From Arthrobacter sp. D5-1 (GTDB lineage: Bacteria; Actinomycetota; Actinomycetes; Actinomycetales; Micrococcaceae): a stretch of 64,000 nucleotides of DNA. Position numbers and translations under genes: made by a program. Shown one piece after another: positions 1 to 9,409 of the stretch (its first letter is position 1; every line of letters begins with the position of its first letter). The notes beneath the pieces are model-generated. The model was not told the origin of the DNA. It searched no databases and saw nothing but the letters and a program-made list of their open reading frames with translations. The DNA lies in contig NZ_CP014571.1 of assembly GCF_017357425.1 (NCBI RefSeq), positions 3,534,001-3,598,000 of the forward strand, read 5' to 3'.

Positions 1-1
1 C

Positions 2-67
2 GCCGAACTCCGGGAAGCCACGGCGGTCCGGCAAACCACGGAATTCGGGCGGGAGCGCGAGGTCTAG
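2..67 (+). CDS. possible 3' end of an unidentified gene (cut by window start)
   Basis: One frame at the left edge stays open from base 2 to a TAG at 65-67. It gives a charged tail that ends in GREREV and looks more protein-like than the other two frames. Too little remains to name a family, and the stretch could be non-coding. The rest of 68-294 holds no convincing gene: the ORFs there have atypical composition and no ribosome binding site. Confidence 0.3.
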   Translation, partial: AELREATAVRQTTEFGREREV

Positions 68-294
68 GCGCGGCGTCCCGCGCGAACACGTACCGTCACC
101 ACCTACTTTGACAGCCCGGATGCCATGACACGCACTGGGTTACCGCGAGTCGCCGGGTAAGTGCGATCAAAGGTGGTGGTGGCGGCACGGCGAACCTGTG
201 CTCGTTCGGATCCCATGCCGCGCACGGTCGAGCAAGGCGGCCAACAGCCCGATCACCCGGCAGGGATCCGGCGGCGGGAACTCGCTGGACACAC

Positions 295-330
295 AAAAAA
301 ATCCCCGGAACCAGTGGTTCCGGGGATTTT
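295..330 (-). terminator. rho-independent terminator of tRNA-Tyr
   Basis: Perfect 12-bp arms (ATCCCCGGAACC and GGTTCCGGGGAT) surround a 3-base loop. A T-tract follows on the minus strand, copied from the A run at 295-300. It lies immediately 3' of the tRNA-Tyr gene. The plus strand also has a short T run, so it could act in both directions. Confidence 0.85.
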
Positions 331-337
331 CCTTGGG

Positions 338-419
338 TGGCAGATGAGGGATTCGAACCCCCGTAGGCGTTGCCAGCTGATTTACAGTCAGCCCCCTTTG
401 GCCGCTCGGGTAATCTGCC
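338..419 (-). tRNA. tRNA-Tyr (anticodon GTA)
   Basis: On the minus strand the 5' acceptor strand GGCAGAT pairs with ATCTGCC at the 3' end. The anticodon loop reads CTGTAAA, giving GTA (tyrosine). A long variable arm marks it as a class II tRNA, as expected for bacterial tRNA-Tyr. The T-loop GGTTCGAATCC is canonical. The discriminator base is A, and CCA is not encoded (ACCC follows), so it must be added after transcription. Confidence 0.96.
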
Positions 420-546
420 GAACTTCAAAAGAAGATCACTTCCGGAGACCATTTCTTTCGATCCGGTAACCGAAGGCAGAGACAACCTTACAGAACTTTC
501 TGCGAAGAATCTAATCGAGGACAGGCGCCCTGGATTTCGCGGTATT

Positions 547-813
547 TCAGGCTTCGCCGAGGATCCTGCCAGCCAGTTTCGCTTCGAACTTTTCAGCCTG
601 CTCGGCGGTGATCTGGTTGAGCTGCACGGCCCGCAGCAGGTCAGCGTGCACTCCGTCCATGCGTGAGGTGGCGTCGGGAACAGGGCTCAGGACGATCGAT
701 GCCGCAACCGCCGCTGCCGCCACTGCACTGGCTGCGGCAACTGCTGCCGTGCCAAGGGAGCCAGCCGCTGCAGTAGCGGATTTACTGATGGACTGGACGG
801 CCTTGCTGCTCAT
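547..813 (-). CDS. small Ala-rich hypothetical protein with one hydrophobic segment
   Basis: 88-residue protein of no family I can name. Residues 13-45 are almost all Ala, Val, Gly and Ser and could form one membrane or signal-like segment. Residues 50-88 form a charged helical tail. A good ribosome binding site (GGAGG) sits 6-7 bases upstream of the ATG, which supports this strand over an overlapping plus-strand ORF. It lies between tRNA-Tyr and yajQ and is transcribed away from yajQ. A membrane-anchored small protein is possible; function is unknown. Confidence 0.68.
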   Translation of the reverse strand: MSSKAVQSISKSATAAAGSLGTAAVAAASAVAAAAVAASIVLSPVPDATSRMDGVHADLLRAVQLNQITAEQAEKFEAKLAGRILGEA

Positions 814-994
814 GCTGATCCTCCACTATGCGTTCTTCCAACTGGTACAACTCTCAACCCGCAGCCTCAGTTCCAACCTTGCATGTGCTGTGAGCGAACT
901 GTGAATGCGCTCCACCGCCCCAAGCAGCACCTTCCGTACTAGGCTGGATGCCAGACCAACCCGCCCTCACAGGGCCCCCAACCTAAGGAGAGTC

Positions 995-1486
995 ATGGCA
1001 GGCGAATCCACATTCGACGTCGTCAGCAAGGTAGACAAGCAAGAGGTCGCCAACGCGCTGAACCAGTCCCAGAAGGAAATCGCGCAGCGATATGATTTCA
1101 AGGGTGTTGGCGCGGAGATCGACTTCAGCGGCGAGAAGATCCTCATGAAGGCCAATTCCGAGGACCGGGTGCTTGCTGTCCTGGATGTTTTCCAGTCCAA
1201 GCTGATCAAGCGCGGCATCTCGCTGAAGTCCCTGGACCAGGGCGAGCCCTTCCCCTCCGGCAAGGAATTCCGCCTGGAGTGCACCATCAAGGAGGGCATT
1301 GCCCAGGACATCGCCAAGAAGATCAACAAGATCATCCGCGATGAAGCCCCCAAGTCCGTCAAGTCCCAGATCCAGGGCGACGAACTCCGCGTGACCTCCA
1401 AGTCCCGTGACGACCTTCAGGAAACCATGAACATCCTGAAGAAGTTCGAAGAGGCCGACCTGCAGTTCGTGAACTTCCGCAGCTAG
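995..1486 (+). CDS. yajQ: YajQ/UPF0234 family nucleotide-binding protein
   Basis: 163 residues, the usual YajQ length. The N-terminus (MAGESTFDVVSKVDKQEV) and the motifs KEIAQRYDFKG and LVFQ-like end (ADLQFVNFRS) are typical of the family, which has two alpha/beta ferredoxin-like repeats. Members bind nucleotides, and some bind cyclic di-GMP; the role here is not shown. The ATG at 995 is preceded by AAGGAG at 984-989. The longer open frame back to 905 lacks such a site, so 995 is preferred. A strong terminator follows. It is convergent with htpX. Confidence 0.95.
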   Translation: MAGESTFDVVSKVDKQEVANALNQSQKEIAQRYDFKGVGAEIDFSGEKILMKANSEDRVLAVLDVFQSKLIKRGISLKSLDQGEPFPSGKEFRLECTIKEGIAQDIAKKINKIIRDEAPKSVKSQIQGDELRVTSKSRDDLQETMNILKKFEEADLQFVNFRS

Positions 1487-1500
1487 TCGCACACCGTTCG

Positions 1501-1547
1501 AAAAGCCGGGATGCAGGCCCACCAAGGGGTCCGCATCCCGGCTTTTT
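1501..1547 (+). terminator. rho-independent terminator after yajQ
   Basis: Arms AAAAGCCGGGATGC and GCATCCCGGCTTTTT pair around a 19-base loop and end in five T, 14 bp after the yajQ stop. The A run on the other arm may let it also serve htpX, which converges from the right. Confidence 0.85.
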
Positions 1548-1678
1548 GCTGCCCGGGAATACGGACAACACCAAGACCACGGGCGCCACGGATGGTCCCA
1601 TCCAGGTCAGTCCGGCAAGGTGGCTTCATCGGCGAGGGGCTGTTCGCGTAGTCCGGGCGTGACCGGTTCACTGTGAAC

Positions 1679-2548
1679 CTAGGAAAGCGGGCGGCCGGCC
1701 ATCTGTTCCAAGCGGCTGATCCGTTCATTCATCGGCGGGTGGGTGGAGAACATGCGGCGCATGCCGCCGCCCCGGAACGGGTTGGCAATCATCAAGTGCG
1801 ACGCGTTGACGAGCTTCTGGTCCTGCGGGAGCGGCAGCTGGGTGACGCCGGACTCGATCTTGCGCAGGGCTGAGGCGAGTGCCAGCGGATCGCCGGTGAG
1901 CTCGGCACCGTCCTCATCGGCGTCGTACTCCCGCGTGCGGGAGATGGCCATCTGGATGAGCGAAGCCGCGAACGGAGCCAGCAACGCCATGGCGATGGTG
2001 GCCAGCGGGTTGGCGTTGCGCCGGTCCCCGCTGCCGAAGATCAGCAGCATCTGCCCCACGGACGTAATGACTCCGGCCACTGCAGCAGCCACCGACGAGG
2101 TCAGGATGTCGCGGTTGTACACGTGCATCAGTTCATGCCCCAGCACTCCCCGGAGTTCCCGGGCATCCAGGAGGTGCAGGATCCCTTCGGTGCAGCACAC
2201 GGCGGCGTTCTTGGGGTTGCGGCCGGTGGCAAAGGCGTTGGGGGTCATGGTGGGCGACAGGTAGATCCGCGGCATTGGCTTGTTGGCCCTGACGGAAAGC
2301 TCCCGAACGATCTGGTACAGATGAGGAGCCTGGGACTCAGTGACCGGGTAGGCGGCCATGGACCGGATGGCGATCTTGTCGCTGTTCCAGTATCCGTAGG
2401 CGGTGGTGCCGACGCCGATCAACGCCATGATCCAGATGGGCGTGGTGCTGCGCGTGCCCGCTGCGATGAGGGCGCCCAAACCCAACAACACCGCCCACAG
2501 CACGCCGAACAGTGCCGCCGTCTTGAGTCCATTGTTGTGTTTGTGCAC
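1679..2548 (-). CDS. htpX: zinc metalloprotease HtpX (M48 family)
   Basis: 289 residues, standard for HtpX, a membrane-bound zinc endopeptidase that helps degrade damaged membrane proteins. Two hydrophobic segments lie near the N-terminus (about residues 10-50), then the zinc motif HELMH (in LGHELMHVYNRD), two further hydrophobic stretches (about 155-200), and a third zinc ligand region around YDADEDGA. The NPF and THPP motifs near the C-terminus are also family marks. The start is GTG, with a GAAGGAAGAGG stretch upstream. Single-gene transcription seems likely, converging on yajQ. The yajQ-htpX neighbourhood is also known in mycobacteria. Confidence 0.96.
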   Translation of the reverse strand: MHKHNNGLKTAALFGVLWAVLLGLGALIAAGTRSTTPIWIMALIGVGTTAYGYWNSDKIAIRSMAAYPVTESQAPHLYQIVRELSVRANKPMPRIYLSPTMTPNAFATGRNPKNAAVCCTEGILHLLDARELRGVLGHELMHVYNRDILTSSVAAAVAGVITSVGQMLLIFGSGDRRNANPLATIAMALLAPFAASLIQMAISRTREYDADEDGAELTGDPLALASALRKIESGVTQLPLPQDQKLVNASHLMIANPFRGGGMRRMFSTHPPMNERISRLEQMAGRPLS

Positions 2549-2658
2549 GGTGGTTCTTGCCTCTTCCTTCGGCTCCAGCAGGGGTTCTGTACGGATTAAC
2601 GCCGACGCCGGTCGTCATGTTCCGATCCCAGCCTACGGCGGCGGCGTGGACGGCAGTG

Positions 2659-3930
2659 CTAGGGCACCGGGTGTTTGGCGTCGTAGGCAACGAACCCGGG
2701 CTGAAAGCGCGAAGCCAGCCACGCCAGGACGATGCAGAGGAGTCCACCTATCAGCAACACTCCGCCCTCGCTGAGGAACTGTGTGACACCTCCGGCCAGC
2801 ATGTCCCCCACCCTCGGTCCCCCCGCCACCACCACGATGAACACGCCCTGCAGCCGGCCGCGCAGATGATCCGGGGTGGCCGACTGGAGGATGGTGGTGC
2901 GGAAGACGGCGCTGACGGAGTCTGAAATACCGGCAAGGGCACAGCACAGGGCTGCCGGAATCAGCCACGGCGTAACTCCATCGCGTCCCGAGTCCCCCGC
3001 CAGCAGTACCACCAGCCCGAAGCCCGCAATGGAGGCTCCCCAACCCACCACGGACCACACGACAGCGCTGCCCTGCCGCCGCACCCGGCCCAGTGGCCCG
3101 GAAAACAGGCCTGCGAGGAAGGCACCCACAGCCGTGGACGCAAGCAGCACACCCACCGTGGTTTCACCTCCGCCGATCATGACCGCACCGATGGCCGGCA
3201 TGAGGGCACGGGGTTGGGCGCAGATCATGGCGATGAGGTCGATGATGAAGGTCATGCGGACGTTGGGGCGGGTACCCAGGAAGCGGAACCCTTCCACCAC
3301 TGATCGCAGCCCCGGCCGCACAGCGTCCTTGGACGGCGGCAAGGGCGGGAGCTTGAAGAGGCCCCAGAGGGCGAACGTGAAGCTGATGACATCGATCGTG
3401 TAGGTCCAGCCGAAGCCGATGGTGGCCACCAGAACGCCTGCCAGGAGTGGTCCGGCAGTCATGGACAGGCCGAACGTCAACATGCTCAGTGCGTTGGCTG
3501 CAGGGAGCAGGTCCTTACGGACCAGCAACGGAATGATGGCGCTGCGGGCGGGGCCGTTGATGCCTTGCGCTCCACTTTGGATGGCCACCAGTGCGTAGAG
3601 TATCCAAATGTTGCCGATCTCCAGCCATGCCTGCAAGGCAAGCCCCGCAGTGGTCGCCCAGAGCACAAGGGAGGCGATGATGGCCACTTTGCGGCGATCA
3701 TAGGCGTCCGAGATGGACCCGCCGTAGAGTCCGGCGATCACCAACGGGACCAGCGCGAAGATGCCCAGCAGTCCCACGTAGAAGCTCTCCTGGGTGAGCC
3801 GGTAGACCTCCAGGCTGACCGCCACCAACGTCAGTTGGGTACCGATGGCAGCCACCGATGCGCCCAGCCAGAGCCGCCGGAAAGCCGGGCTCTCCTTCAA
3901 CGGGGTGATGTCTGCCAGTAGTTTCGCCAC
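2659..3930 (-). CDS. MFS transporter, EntS-like exporter
   Basis: 423 residues with about 12 predicted membrane helices. The N-terminus (LKESPAFRRLWLGASVAAIG) and the first loop with GGSISDAYDRR (MFS motif A form) match the EntS/MFS_3 group of drug or siderophore exporters. The substrate cannot be read from the sequence. The start is GTG, with AAGGTAGGA just upstream. It stands alone: 110 bp separate it from htpX, and the gene on the other side is divergent. Confidence 0.9.
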   Translation of the reverse strand: MAKLLADITPLKESPAFRRLWLGASVAAIGTQLTLVAVSLEVYRLTQESFYVGLLGIFALVPLVIAGLYGGSISDAYDRRKVAIIASLVLWATTAGLALQAWLEIGNIWILYALVAIQSGAQGINGPARSAIIPLLVRKDLLPAANALSMLTFGLSMTAGPLLAGVLVATIGFGWTYTIDVISFTFALWGLFKLPPLPPSKDAVRPGLRSVVEGFRFLGTRPNVRMTFIIDLIAMICAQPRALMPAIGAVMIGGGETTVGVLLASTAVGAFLAGLFSGPLGRVRRQGSAVVWSVVGWGASIAGFGLVVLLAGDSGRDGVTPWLIPAALCCALAGISDSVSAVFRTTILQSATPDHLRGRLQGVFIVVVAGGPRVGDMLAGGVTQFLSEGGVLLIGGLLCIVLAWLASRFQPGFVAYDAKHPVP

Positions 3931-4021
3931 CGTCCTACCTTAACGACCGTTGCGGCGGCTGCCCCGCACCCTCCCGCCTGCGGGCACCGCTTGGTAGGCT
4001 CACCCGGGGGAAGGAGTTGAC

Positions 4022-4798
4022 ATGGTCACATCGCGACGATTGCTGTACCGTTCGGCTTTTTGGGAGATCGCCAGGCCACGTCACCCCCTTACTGCCGGGC
4101 ATGTCGTCATCCGGTTGTCGGATCCCGCAACAGAGTTTGCACACCCCTCGGCCACGGACTGGCTTTTCTGCCACGGCCTGGTCCGTGCCGCCTTGGCCGA
4201 CGTCCTTGGTGCCACCCGCTGCGCCATCATGTTTGCTTACCAATGGCATCCCCTGGGCTCAGCCATTGGAGAGCCTGTAGCGGAATCGTCAACGCCGACA
4301 TTCCACCTCTTCAGCCGGTGGGACGGAGAAACCACGACGCCGGGACACCAGCTTTCGCTTCCGGCGCACCGACGGGCTGGCGAGACGGACCACGATCTGG
4401 AAGCCACCGATGCTGCCCTGCGCGAGGCGCTCAGGCTGGCCGTACCGGAAACCATGGTGGGATCCGACGCTACGGTGCGTGCCGGCGTCGAGCCTCTTTC
4501 AGGGCCGGAACCGCTGGTCCGGGCTGTGGACGCGGGTCCCCGCCATACGATCCTCGAACCCGTCAGGAACGTGGCGGCCATCAGCGAGGTCAGGCCGGTC
4601 GAGTTACTGGCGATGGGTGCAGCCCTGACCGCACTCCCCCGGACTGGCGGCTTCAGCGGTGTCAGTTGCGTGGCCCTGGAAGGAGCGGGCACAAGTGCCC
4701 CTGTTCGGGTCCATGCAGTCCGCAGATCGGCAGCCGAAGACCACAATCCCCTGGAAGATCTGTTCAATTCACCGGAAGTTAGCCTTGCCTTATTGTGA
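4022..4798 (+). CDS. conserved-looking hypothetical protein
   Basis: 258 residues with an excellent ribosome binding site (AAGGAG, 4011-4016), so translation is credible. I do not recognise the family. The N-terminal half has mixed alpha/beta character, with FCHGLVRAALADVLGATRC and a FHLFSRWDGE stretch that recalls HIT-type nucleotide hydrolases, but the HxHxH signature is absent. The C-terminal half is rich in Ala, Val and Pro. No signal peptide or membrane segment is visible. It lies 30 bp upstream of the Fur-type regulator in the same direction, so co-transcription is possible. Confidence 0.8.
   Translation: MVTSRRLLYRSAFWEIARPRHPLTAGHVVIRLSDPATEFAHPSATDWLFCHGLVRAALADVLGATRCAIMFAYQWHPLGSAIGEPVAESSTPTFHLFSRWDGETTTPGHQLSLPAHRRAGETDHDLEATDAALREALRLAVPETMVGSDATVRAGVEPLSGPEPLVRAVDAGPRHTILEPVRNVAAISEVRPVELLAMGAALTALPRTGGFSGVSCVALEGAGTSAPVRVHAVRRSAAEDHNPLEDLFNSPEVSLALL
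4774..4792 (+). promoter_or_regulatory. possible DtxR/IdeR-type iron box
   Basis: The 19 bases from 4774 match the usual actinobacterial iron-box palindrome (TTAGGTTAGCCTAACCTAA) at 13 positions, best in the core GTTAGCCT and the right half CCTTA. The site overlaps the end of the preceding coding region and lies about 40 bp before the regulator start. That is a plausible place to control a haem-enzyme operon. The left half is poor, so this is tentative. Confidence 0.28.
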
Positions 4799-4828
4799 AC
4801 TCCTCAAAATAAGTGTTTCAATGAATGC

Positions 4829-5305
4829 ATGACAGATCACACAGCCGAGCAAGCAGAATGGGCAGCTGCCCTGCATGCCCACGGCCGGCGTGTGACCAAA
4901 CAGCGGCTGGCAGTGCTCGCCGCGGTCCAGCACCATCCGCACTCTCCGGCTGAAGGCATCCTTGCCGCTGCCCGCAAAGAGCTTCCTGAACTGACGGCGC
5001 AGTCCGTTTACGTGGTTCTCAGCGACCTGACGGACCTGCAGATGTTGCGACGCTTTGAGCCTCCGCACTCCCCGGCCCTTTACGAGACCCGGGTGGGCGA
5101 CAACCACCACCACGCCGTCTGCATCAGTTGCGGCAAAGTGGAGGACGTCGATTGCGCCGTGGGACACGCACCGTGCCTCACCCCGCACTGGGATGAGAAC
5201 TCCAAGCCCATGACCATCCAGATCGCAGACGTCCTGTACCAGGGCATCTGCCAGGACTGCCAGTCCAAACAACAGCTTCCCGTAACTTCCGTAACTCAGA
5301 AATAA
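4829..5305 (+). CDS. Fur family transcriptional regulator (FurA/CatR type)
   Basis: 158 residues. The N-terminal winged helix spans about residues 10-80 ([15 protein letters not shown] through [15 protein letters not shown]), followed by a dimer/metal domain with NHHHAVC and two CxxC pairs (CISC and CQDC) typical of Fur/PerR proteins with a structural zinc. It ends 14 bp before katA, the classic furA-catalase pairing, so it probably represses katA and itself in response to peroxide or iron. No ribosome binding site precedes the ATG at 4829. An upstream ATG at 4821 runs into a stop after three codons, so a leaderless or weakly translated mRNA is likely. Confidence 0.93.
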   Translation: MTDHTAEQAEWAAALHAHGRRVTKQRLAVLAAVQHHPHSPAEGILAAARKELPELTAQSVYVVLSDLTDLQMLRRFEPPHSPALYETRVGDNHHHAVCISCGKVEDVDCAVGHAPCLTPHWDENSKPMTIQIADVLYQGICQDCQSKQQLPVTSVTQK

Positions 5306-5319
5306 GAAAAAGGAGAACA

Positions 5320-6801
5320 ATGACTGCCATTTCAACTACCCAGTCAGGTGCCCCCGTTACCTCCGACGCGCACTCCAAGTCCGTCGGCGCTGACGGTGCC
5401 ATCATCCTCACCGACCACTACCTGGTGGAAAAGCTTGCACAGTTCAACCGCGAGCGGGTCCCGGAGCGTGTAGTGCACGCCAAGGGTGGCGGCGCATTTG
5501 GTACGTTCAAGACCACCTCGGACGTTTCGGCCTACACCAAGGCAGCCTTCCTCCAGCCGGGCGTCGAGACGGACATGCTGATCCGTTTCTCCTCCGTCGC
5601 CGGCGAGAACGGTTCTCCCGATACCTGGCGTGACCCCCGCGGTTTCGCCGTGAAGTTCTACACCTCCGAGGGCAACTACGACCTCGTTGGCAACAACACC
5701 CCCGTCTTCTTCATCCGCGACGGCATCAAGTTCCCTGACTTCATCCACTCCCAGAAGCGCCTCCCGGGCAGCCACCTGCGTGACGCTGACATGCAGTGGG
5801 ACTTCTGGACCCTCTCCCCCGAGTCCGCCCACCAGGTCACCTGGCTCATGGGCGACCGCGGCCTCCCGGCTTCCTGGCGTGAAATGCAGGGCTACGGCTC
5901 GCACACCTACCAGTGGATCAACGCCGCCGGCGAGCGCTTCTGGGTCAAGTACCACTTCAAGTCCAACCAGGGCGTCAAGACCATCACCGGCGACCAGGCT
6001 GAGCAGCTTGCCGGTTCGGATGCGGACTTCTACATCCGCGACCTCCAGGAAAACATCGACGCCGGCAACTTCCCCTCCTGGGAACTGCACGTCCAGGTCA
6101 TGCCGTACGAGGACGCCAAGACGTACCGCTTCAACCCGTTCGACCTCACCAAGGTCTGGCCGCACTCGGACTACCCGCTGATCCACGTGGGCACCATGGA
6201 GCTGAACAAGAACCCGGAAAACTACTTCGCGCAGATCGAGCAGGCCACCTTCGCGCCGTCGAACTTCGTACCGGGCATTGCCGCTTCCCCGGACAAGATG
6301 CTGCAGGCCCGCATCTTCTCCTACGCAGACGCACACCGTTACCGCGTTGGCACCAACCACGCACAGATCCCGGTGAACCAGCCCAAGAACCAGGTCAACA
6401 ACTACAGCCAGGACGGCCAGGGTCGTTACCTGTTCAACTCCCCGTCCACCCCGGTGTACGCACCGAACTCCGTTGGTGGCCCGGCTGCTGTTGAGCCGAC
6501 GTCGCCCGCCGGTGGCTGGGAGAACGACGGCGAGCTCACCCTCTCCGCCCACACCCTGCACGCTGAGGACGACGACTTCGGCCAGGCCGGTACCTTGTAC
6601 CGCGAGGTCTACGATGACGCTGCCAAGGCCCGCCTCCTGGACACCATCACCGGTGCTGTTGGCGGCGTGAAGAACGCTGACATCAAGGAACGCGCCATCC
6701 AGTACTGGACCAACGTTGACTCCGATCTTGGCGCCAAGCTCCGCGCCAACCTCGGTGCAGGTCAGACCGAGTCCGACGCCGAAGCAGCCAACAAGCTCTA
6801 A
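5320..6801 (+). CDS. katA: catalase (monofunctional haem catalase)
   Basis: 493 residues, small-subunit clade length. The catalytic His is in [12 protein letters not shown] (about residue 55) and the catalytic Asn in [11 protein letters not shown]. The proximal haem ligand Tyr is in [12 protein letters not shown]. It converts hydrogen peroxide to water and oxygen in the cytoplasm. AAAAAGGAG gives a strong ribosome binding site 5 bases before ATG. It is the last gene of the regulator-katA operon and is followed by a strong terminator. Strong third-position G/C bias suggests high expression. Confidence 0.98.
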   Translation: MTAISTTQSGAPVTSDAHSKSVGADGAIILTDHYLVEKLAQFNRERVPERVVHAKGGGAFGTFKTTSDVSAYTKAAFLQPGVETDMLIRFSSVAGENGSPDTWRDPRGFAVKFYTSEGNYDLVGNNTPVFFIRDGIKFPDFIHSQKRLPGSHLRDADMQWDFWTLSPESAHQVTWLMGDRGLPASWREMQGYGSHTYQWINAAGERFWVKYHFKSNQGVKTITGDQAEQLAGSDADFYIRDLQENIDAGNFPSWELHVQVMPYEDAKTYRFNPFDLTKVWPHSDYPLIHVGTMELNKNPENYFAQIEQATFAPSNFVPGIAASPDKMLQARIFSYADAHRYRVGTNHAQIPVNQPKNQVNNYSQDGQGRYLFNSPSTPVYAPNSVGGPAAVEPTSPAGGWENDGELTLSAHTLHAEDDDFGQAGTLYREVYDDAAKARLLDTITGAVGGVKNADIKERAIQYWTNVDSDLGAKLRANLGAGQTESDAEAANKL

Positions 6802-6827
6802 GCGTCTTCGCTCTCCAGCATTTCCTG

Positions 6828-6877
6828 GAACACCCCGTCGCGGATCTTCTCCGCGGCGGGGTGTTCTTTTTGTTTTT
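6828..6877 (+). terminator. rho-independent terminator after katA
   Basis: GAACACCCCGTCGCGG pairs with CCGCGGCGGGGTGTTC around a short loop, followed by TTTTTGTTTTT. It is 26 bp after the katA stop and is one of the strongest terminators in the window. Confidence 0.93.
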
Positions 6878-6934
6878 CCACATAGCCTTCTTTGGCTATG
6901 GCTGGGCGGGTATCGCCGTCCCTAGGATCCTTCT

Positions 6935-7570
6935 ATGACCACATTCGAAGGCATCCCTACCGCCGCATTCCGTTTCTACGCCGAGCTCGAAGAGAACAAC
7001 AACCGTGAGTGGTGGCTTGAACACAAAACCACGTACGACGCCGAGGTCAAAGAGCCGCTGACAGTTCTCCTTTCAGAGTTGGAGCCGCAGTTCGGGCCAG
7101 CCAAGATCTTTCGTCCCAACCGCGATATCCGGTTCTCCCAGGACAAGTCTCCGTACAAGACAGCGCAAGGGGCCTTTGCAGCTACTCAGGAAGGTGTTGG
7201 CTTCTACGTCCAGATCAGCGCCGATGGCCTGCTGATCGGCGGGGGCTACCACTCGCACACTCCGGCGCAGCTGGCCCGTTTCCGGGCGGCAGTGGATGCT
7301 CCTGACAGTGGGTTGGAACTGCAGGAGATCGTCGGTGCTGTGGCCGCCGCCGGCTTCGCCATCGAAGGCGAGAAGCTGAAGACTGTCCCGCGGGGATTCG
7401 ACAAGGATCATCCGCGCGGAGAGCTCCTCAAACACAAGTCGTTGTCGGCCGGCGTTGAGGTTGGCCAACCGGAGTGGCTCTCCACTCCCGCAGCCCGTAA
7501 CGAGATTGCTGCCCGGTGGGAAGTGCTGAGGCCGCTGGTGGAATGGGTCGGCGTTCACGCGGCGCCGTAA
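6935..7570 (+). CDS. DUF2461 domain-containing protein
   Basis: 211 residues. The motifs NNNREWWLEHKTTYD, FRPNRDIRFSQDKSPYKT and VGFYVQIS match the DUF2461 (TIGR02453) family, which covers the full length. The function of this family is unknown; members are soluble, cytoplasmic and usually stand alone. It lies between two hairpins, so it is probably a single-gene unit. The ATG at 6935 has only a weak AGGATCC-like site upstream. Confidence 0.9.
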   Translation: MTTFEGIPTAAFRFYAELEENNNREWWLEHKTTYDAEVKEPLTVLLSELEPQFGPAKIFRPNRDIRFSQDKSPYKTAQGAFAATQEGVGFYVQISADGLLIGGGYHSHTPAQLARFRAAVDAPDSGLELQEIVGAVAAAGFAIEGEKLKTVPRGFDKDHPRGELLKHKSLSAGVEVGQPEWLSTPAARNEIAARWEVLRPLVEWVGVHAAP

Positions 7571-7596
7571 TGGCGCTGGTGTTGGCGGGAACGCGC

Positions 7597-7631
7597 AAAA
7601 GCGCCCGGAAACCGATGGTTCCCGGGCGCTT
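7597..7631. terminator. hairpin between convergent genes
   Basis: AAGCGCCCGG(A)AACC and GGTTCCCGGGCGCTT form a near-perfect stem between the DUF2461 gene and the convergent APC permease. The T-run is short on the plus strand, and on the minus strand it is copied from AAAA at 7597-7600. It is probably a shared terminator. Confidence 0.6.
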
Positions 7632-7689
7632 CATGGAGCGACTTCTGGAGCTAACGAGTGCAGCTGTCTGACAAGCTGCCGCGATTGGT

Positions 7690-9243
7690 TTAGACCTTCG
7701 TGTAGCTGTCTTCGTCCTCGTCGCCGTCGACCTGGCGGCTTCCGGGAGCACCGTTCACGGAGGCCTTGGCCGCAGCGAACTTCTCATTGAGCCGTGAGTG
7801 GCGCTGGCCGTAGGAGAAGTAGATGACCATGCCAATGACCAGCCAGATCGCGAAGAAGATCCAGGTTTCCACAGCCAGGTTCGTCATCAGGTAAAGGCAG
7901 AGGATTGCTGAGACCCACGGCAAGACCTTGCCGAACGGAACGCGGAAGGCGGGCTTGAGGTCCGGGCGCTTCTTGCGCAGCACCAGGATGCCCAGGCTCA
8001 CCATCACGAACGCAGACAGCGTTCCGATGTTGATCATTTCCTCGAGCAGGTCCACCTTCGTTACGCCGGCCACCAGGGCTACGGCCGCACCGCAGATGAT
8101 CTGCAAACGGGCCGGCGTGGAACGCTTTTCGCTGGTTTTGGACAGCGAACGTGGCAGGAGTCCGTCGCGGCTCATTGCCAGGACCACGCGGGACAGGCCC
8201 ATCAGCAGCACCATGATCACGGTGGTCAAGCCCACCAGGGAACCGAAGGCGATGATCTTGGCAGCATCAGTGTTGCCCACGGCTTCGAAAGCTGTGGTCA
8301 GGGTGGGGTTCTTCACCTCGGCCAATTGTGTGTAGGAAACCATGCCAGTCAGCGCAAGGGAGACCAGGATGTACAGCAGCGTCACTACGGCAAGGCCACC
8401 GAAGATGCCCCGGGGAAGGGTCTTCTGCGGGTTCTTGACCTCTTCTGCGGAGGTCGCCACTACGTCGAAGCCGATAAAGGCGAAGAAGACCAAGGCTGCG
8501 CCGGCGAAGACGCCCAGGGTTCCATACTGGGCCGGAGCGGCGCCTGTGAGGAAGCCGAAGAAGGACTGCTTCATAACGTCGGCGGCGCCGGAGTCGGTGG
8601 GCTCGGAGGCTGGAATGAAGGGGGTGTAGTTGGAGAACTTCACGTAGCTGAAACCAACCACGATCACGAACAGCACCACCGCAATCTTGATCAACGTAAA
8701 GACGTTGCCGACGCGGGCGGACAGCTTTGTCCCCAGCACCAGCAGCACTGTGAAGATCGCAACAATGAGGAACGCACCCCAGTAGAGGTCAACGCCGGCT
8801 ACCTGGATTGACGGTGGCATCTCCACGCCCATCAAGCCAAAGACCGTACTGAGGTAGATGCCCCAGTACTTGGCGATCACGGCTGCGGCGGTGAAGAGTT
8901 CAAGGATGAGGTTCCAGCCAATGATCCACGCAAGGACTTCGCCCATGGTGGCGTACGTGAAGACGTAGGCGGAGCCTGCCACGGGGATCGCCGTGGCGAA
9001 CTCGGCGTAGCACATGATGGCCAAAGCACAGGTGACAGCTGCAATGGCAAAGCTAATGGTGACGGCGGGGCCGGCAAAGTTGGCAGCGGCCTTGGCGCCG
9101 ACGGAGAAGATACCGGCGCCGACAGCAACGGCGACGCCCATGATCATGAGGTCCCAGGTGCTCAGGCTGCGCTTGAGCTTGCGACCGGGTTCGTCGGCAT
9201 CGGCGATCGACTGCTCGATTGACTTGGTCCTGAAAATGTTCAT
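7690..9243 (-). CDS. APC family amino acid permease (cationic amino acid transporter type)
   Basis: 517 residues with about 12-13 membrane helices. The N-terminal KRSLSTWDLMIMGVAVAVGAGIF stretch contains the glycine-rich first helix typical of the CAT/YfnA branch of the APC superfamily. GSAYVFTYATMGEVLAWIIGWNLILE is the second family signature. It probably imports a basic or neutral amino acid with cations; the substrate is not determined. The C-terminal tail (about 40 residues) is hydrophilic and acidic. A 165-bp gap without other signals lies upstream. Confidence 0.92.
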   Translation of the reverse strand: MNIFRTKSIEQSIADADEPGRKLKRSLSTWDLMIMGVAVAVGAGIFSVGAKAAANFAGPAVTISFAIAAVTCALAIMCYAEFATAIPVAGSAYVFTYATMGEVLAWIIGWNLILELFTAAAVIAKYWGIYLSTVFGLMGVEMPPSIQVAGVDLYWGAFLIVAIFTVLLVLGTKLSARVGNVFTLIKIAVVLFVIVVGFSYVKFSNYTPFIPASEPTDSGAADVMKQSFFGFLTGAAPAQYGTLGVFAGAALVFFAFIGFDVVATSAEEVKNPQKTLPRGIFGGLAVVTLLYILVSLALTGMVSYTQLAEVKNPTLTTAFEAVGNTDAAKIIAFGSLVGLTTVIMVLLMGLSRVVLAMSRDGLLPRSLSKTSEKRSTPARLQIICGAAVALVAGVTKVDLLEEMINIGTLSAFVMVSLGILVLRKKRPDLKPAFRVPFGKVLPWVSAILCLYLMTNLAVETWIFFAIWLVIGMVIYFSYGQRHSRLNEKFAAAKASVNGAPGSRQVDGDEDEDSYTKV

Positions 9244-9409
9244 AAAAATGCCACATTCTGGATGGGAGTGGTATAGGACTCATCAAGAATAGTGTCCGGC
9301 CAATGGACGGCCATATTTATCCCAGATAGTGAGACGCCTACGCAATTCCCGTGACAGGTGTGGCTGGTGTGATGAAGGCACGTAGCGTCGATCACACCAG
9401 CCAGCCACC

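Noticed and set aside
338..419. tRNA-Tyr as an integration (att) site
   Set aside because: No integrase gene and no direct repeat of the tRNA 3' end was noticed in the window.
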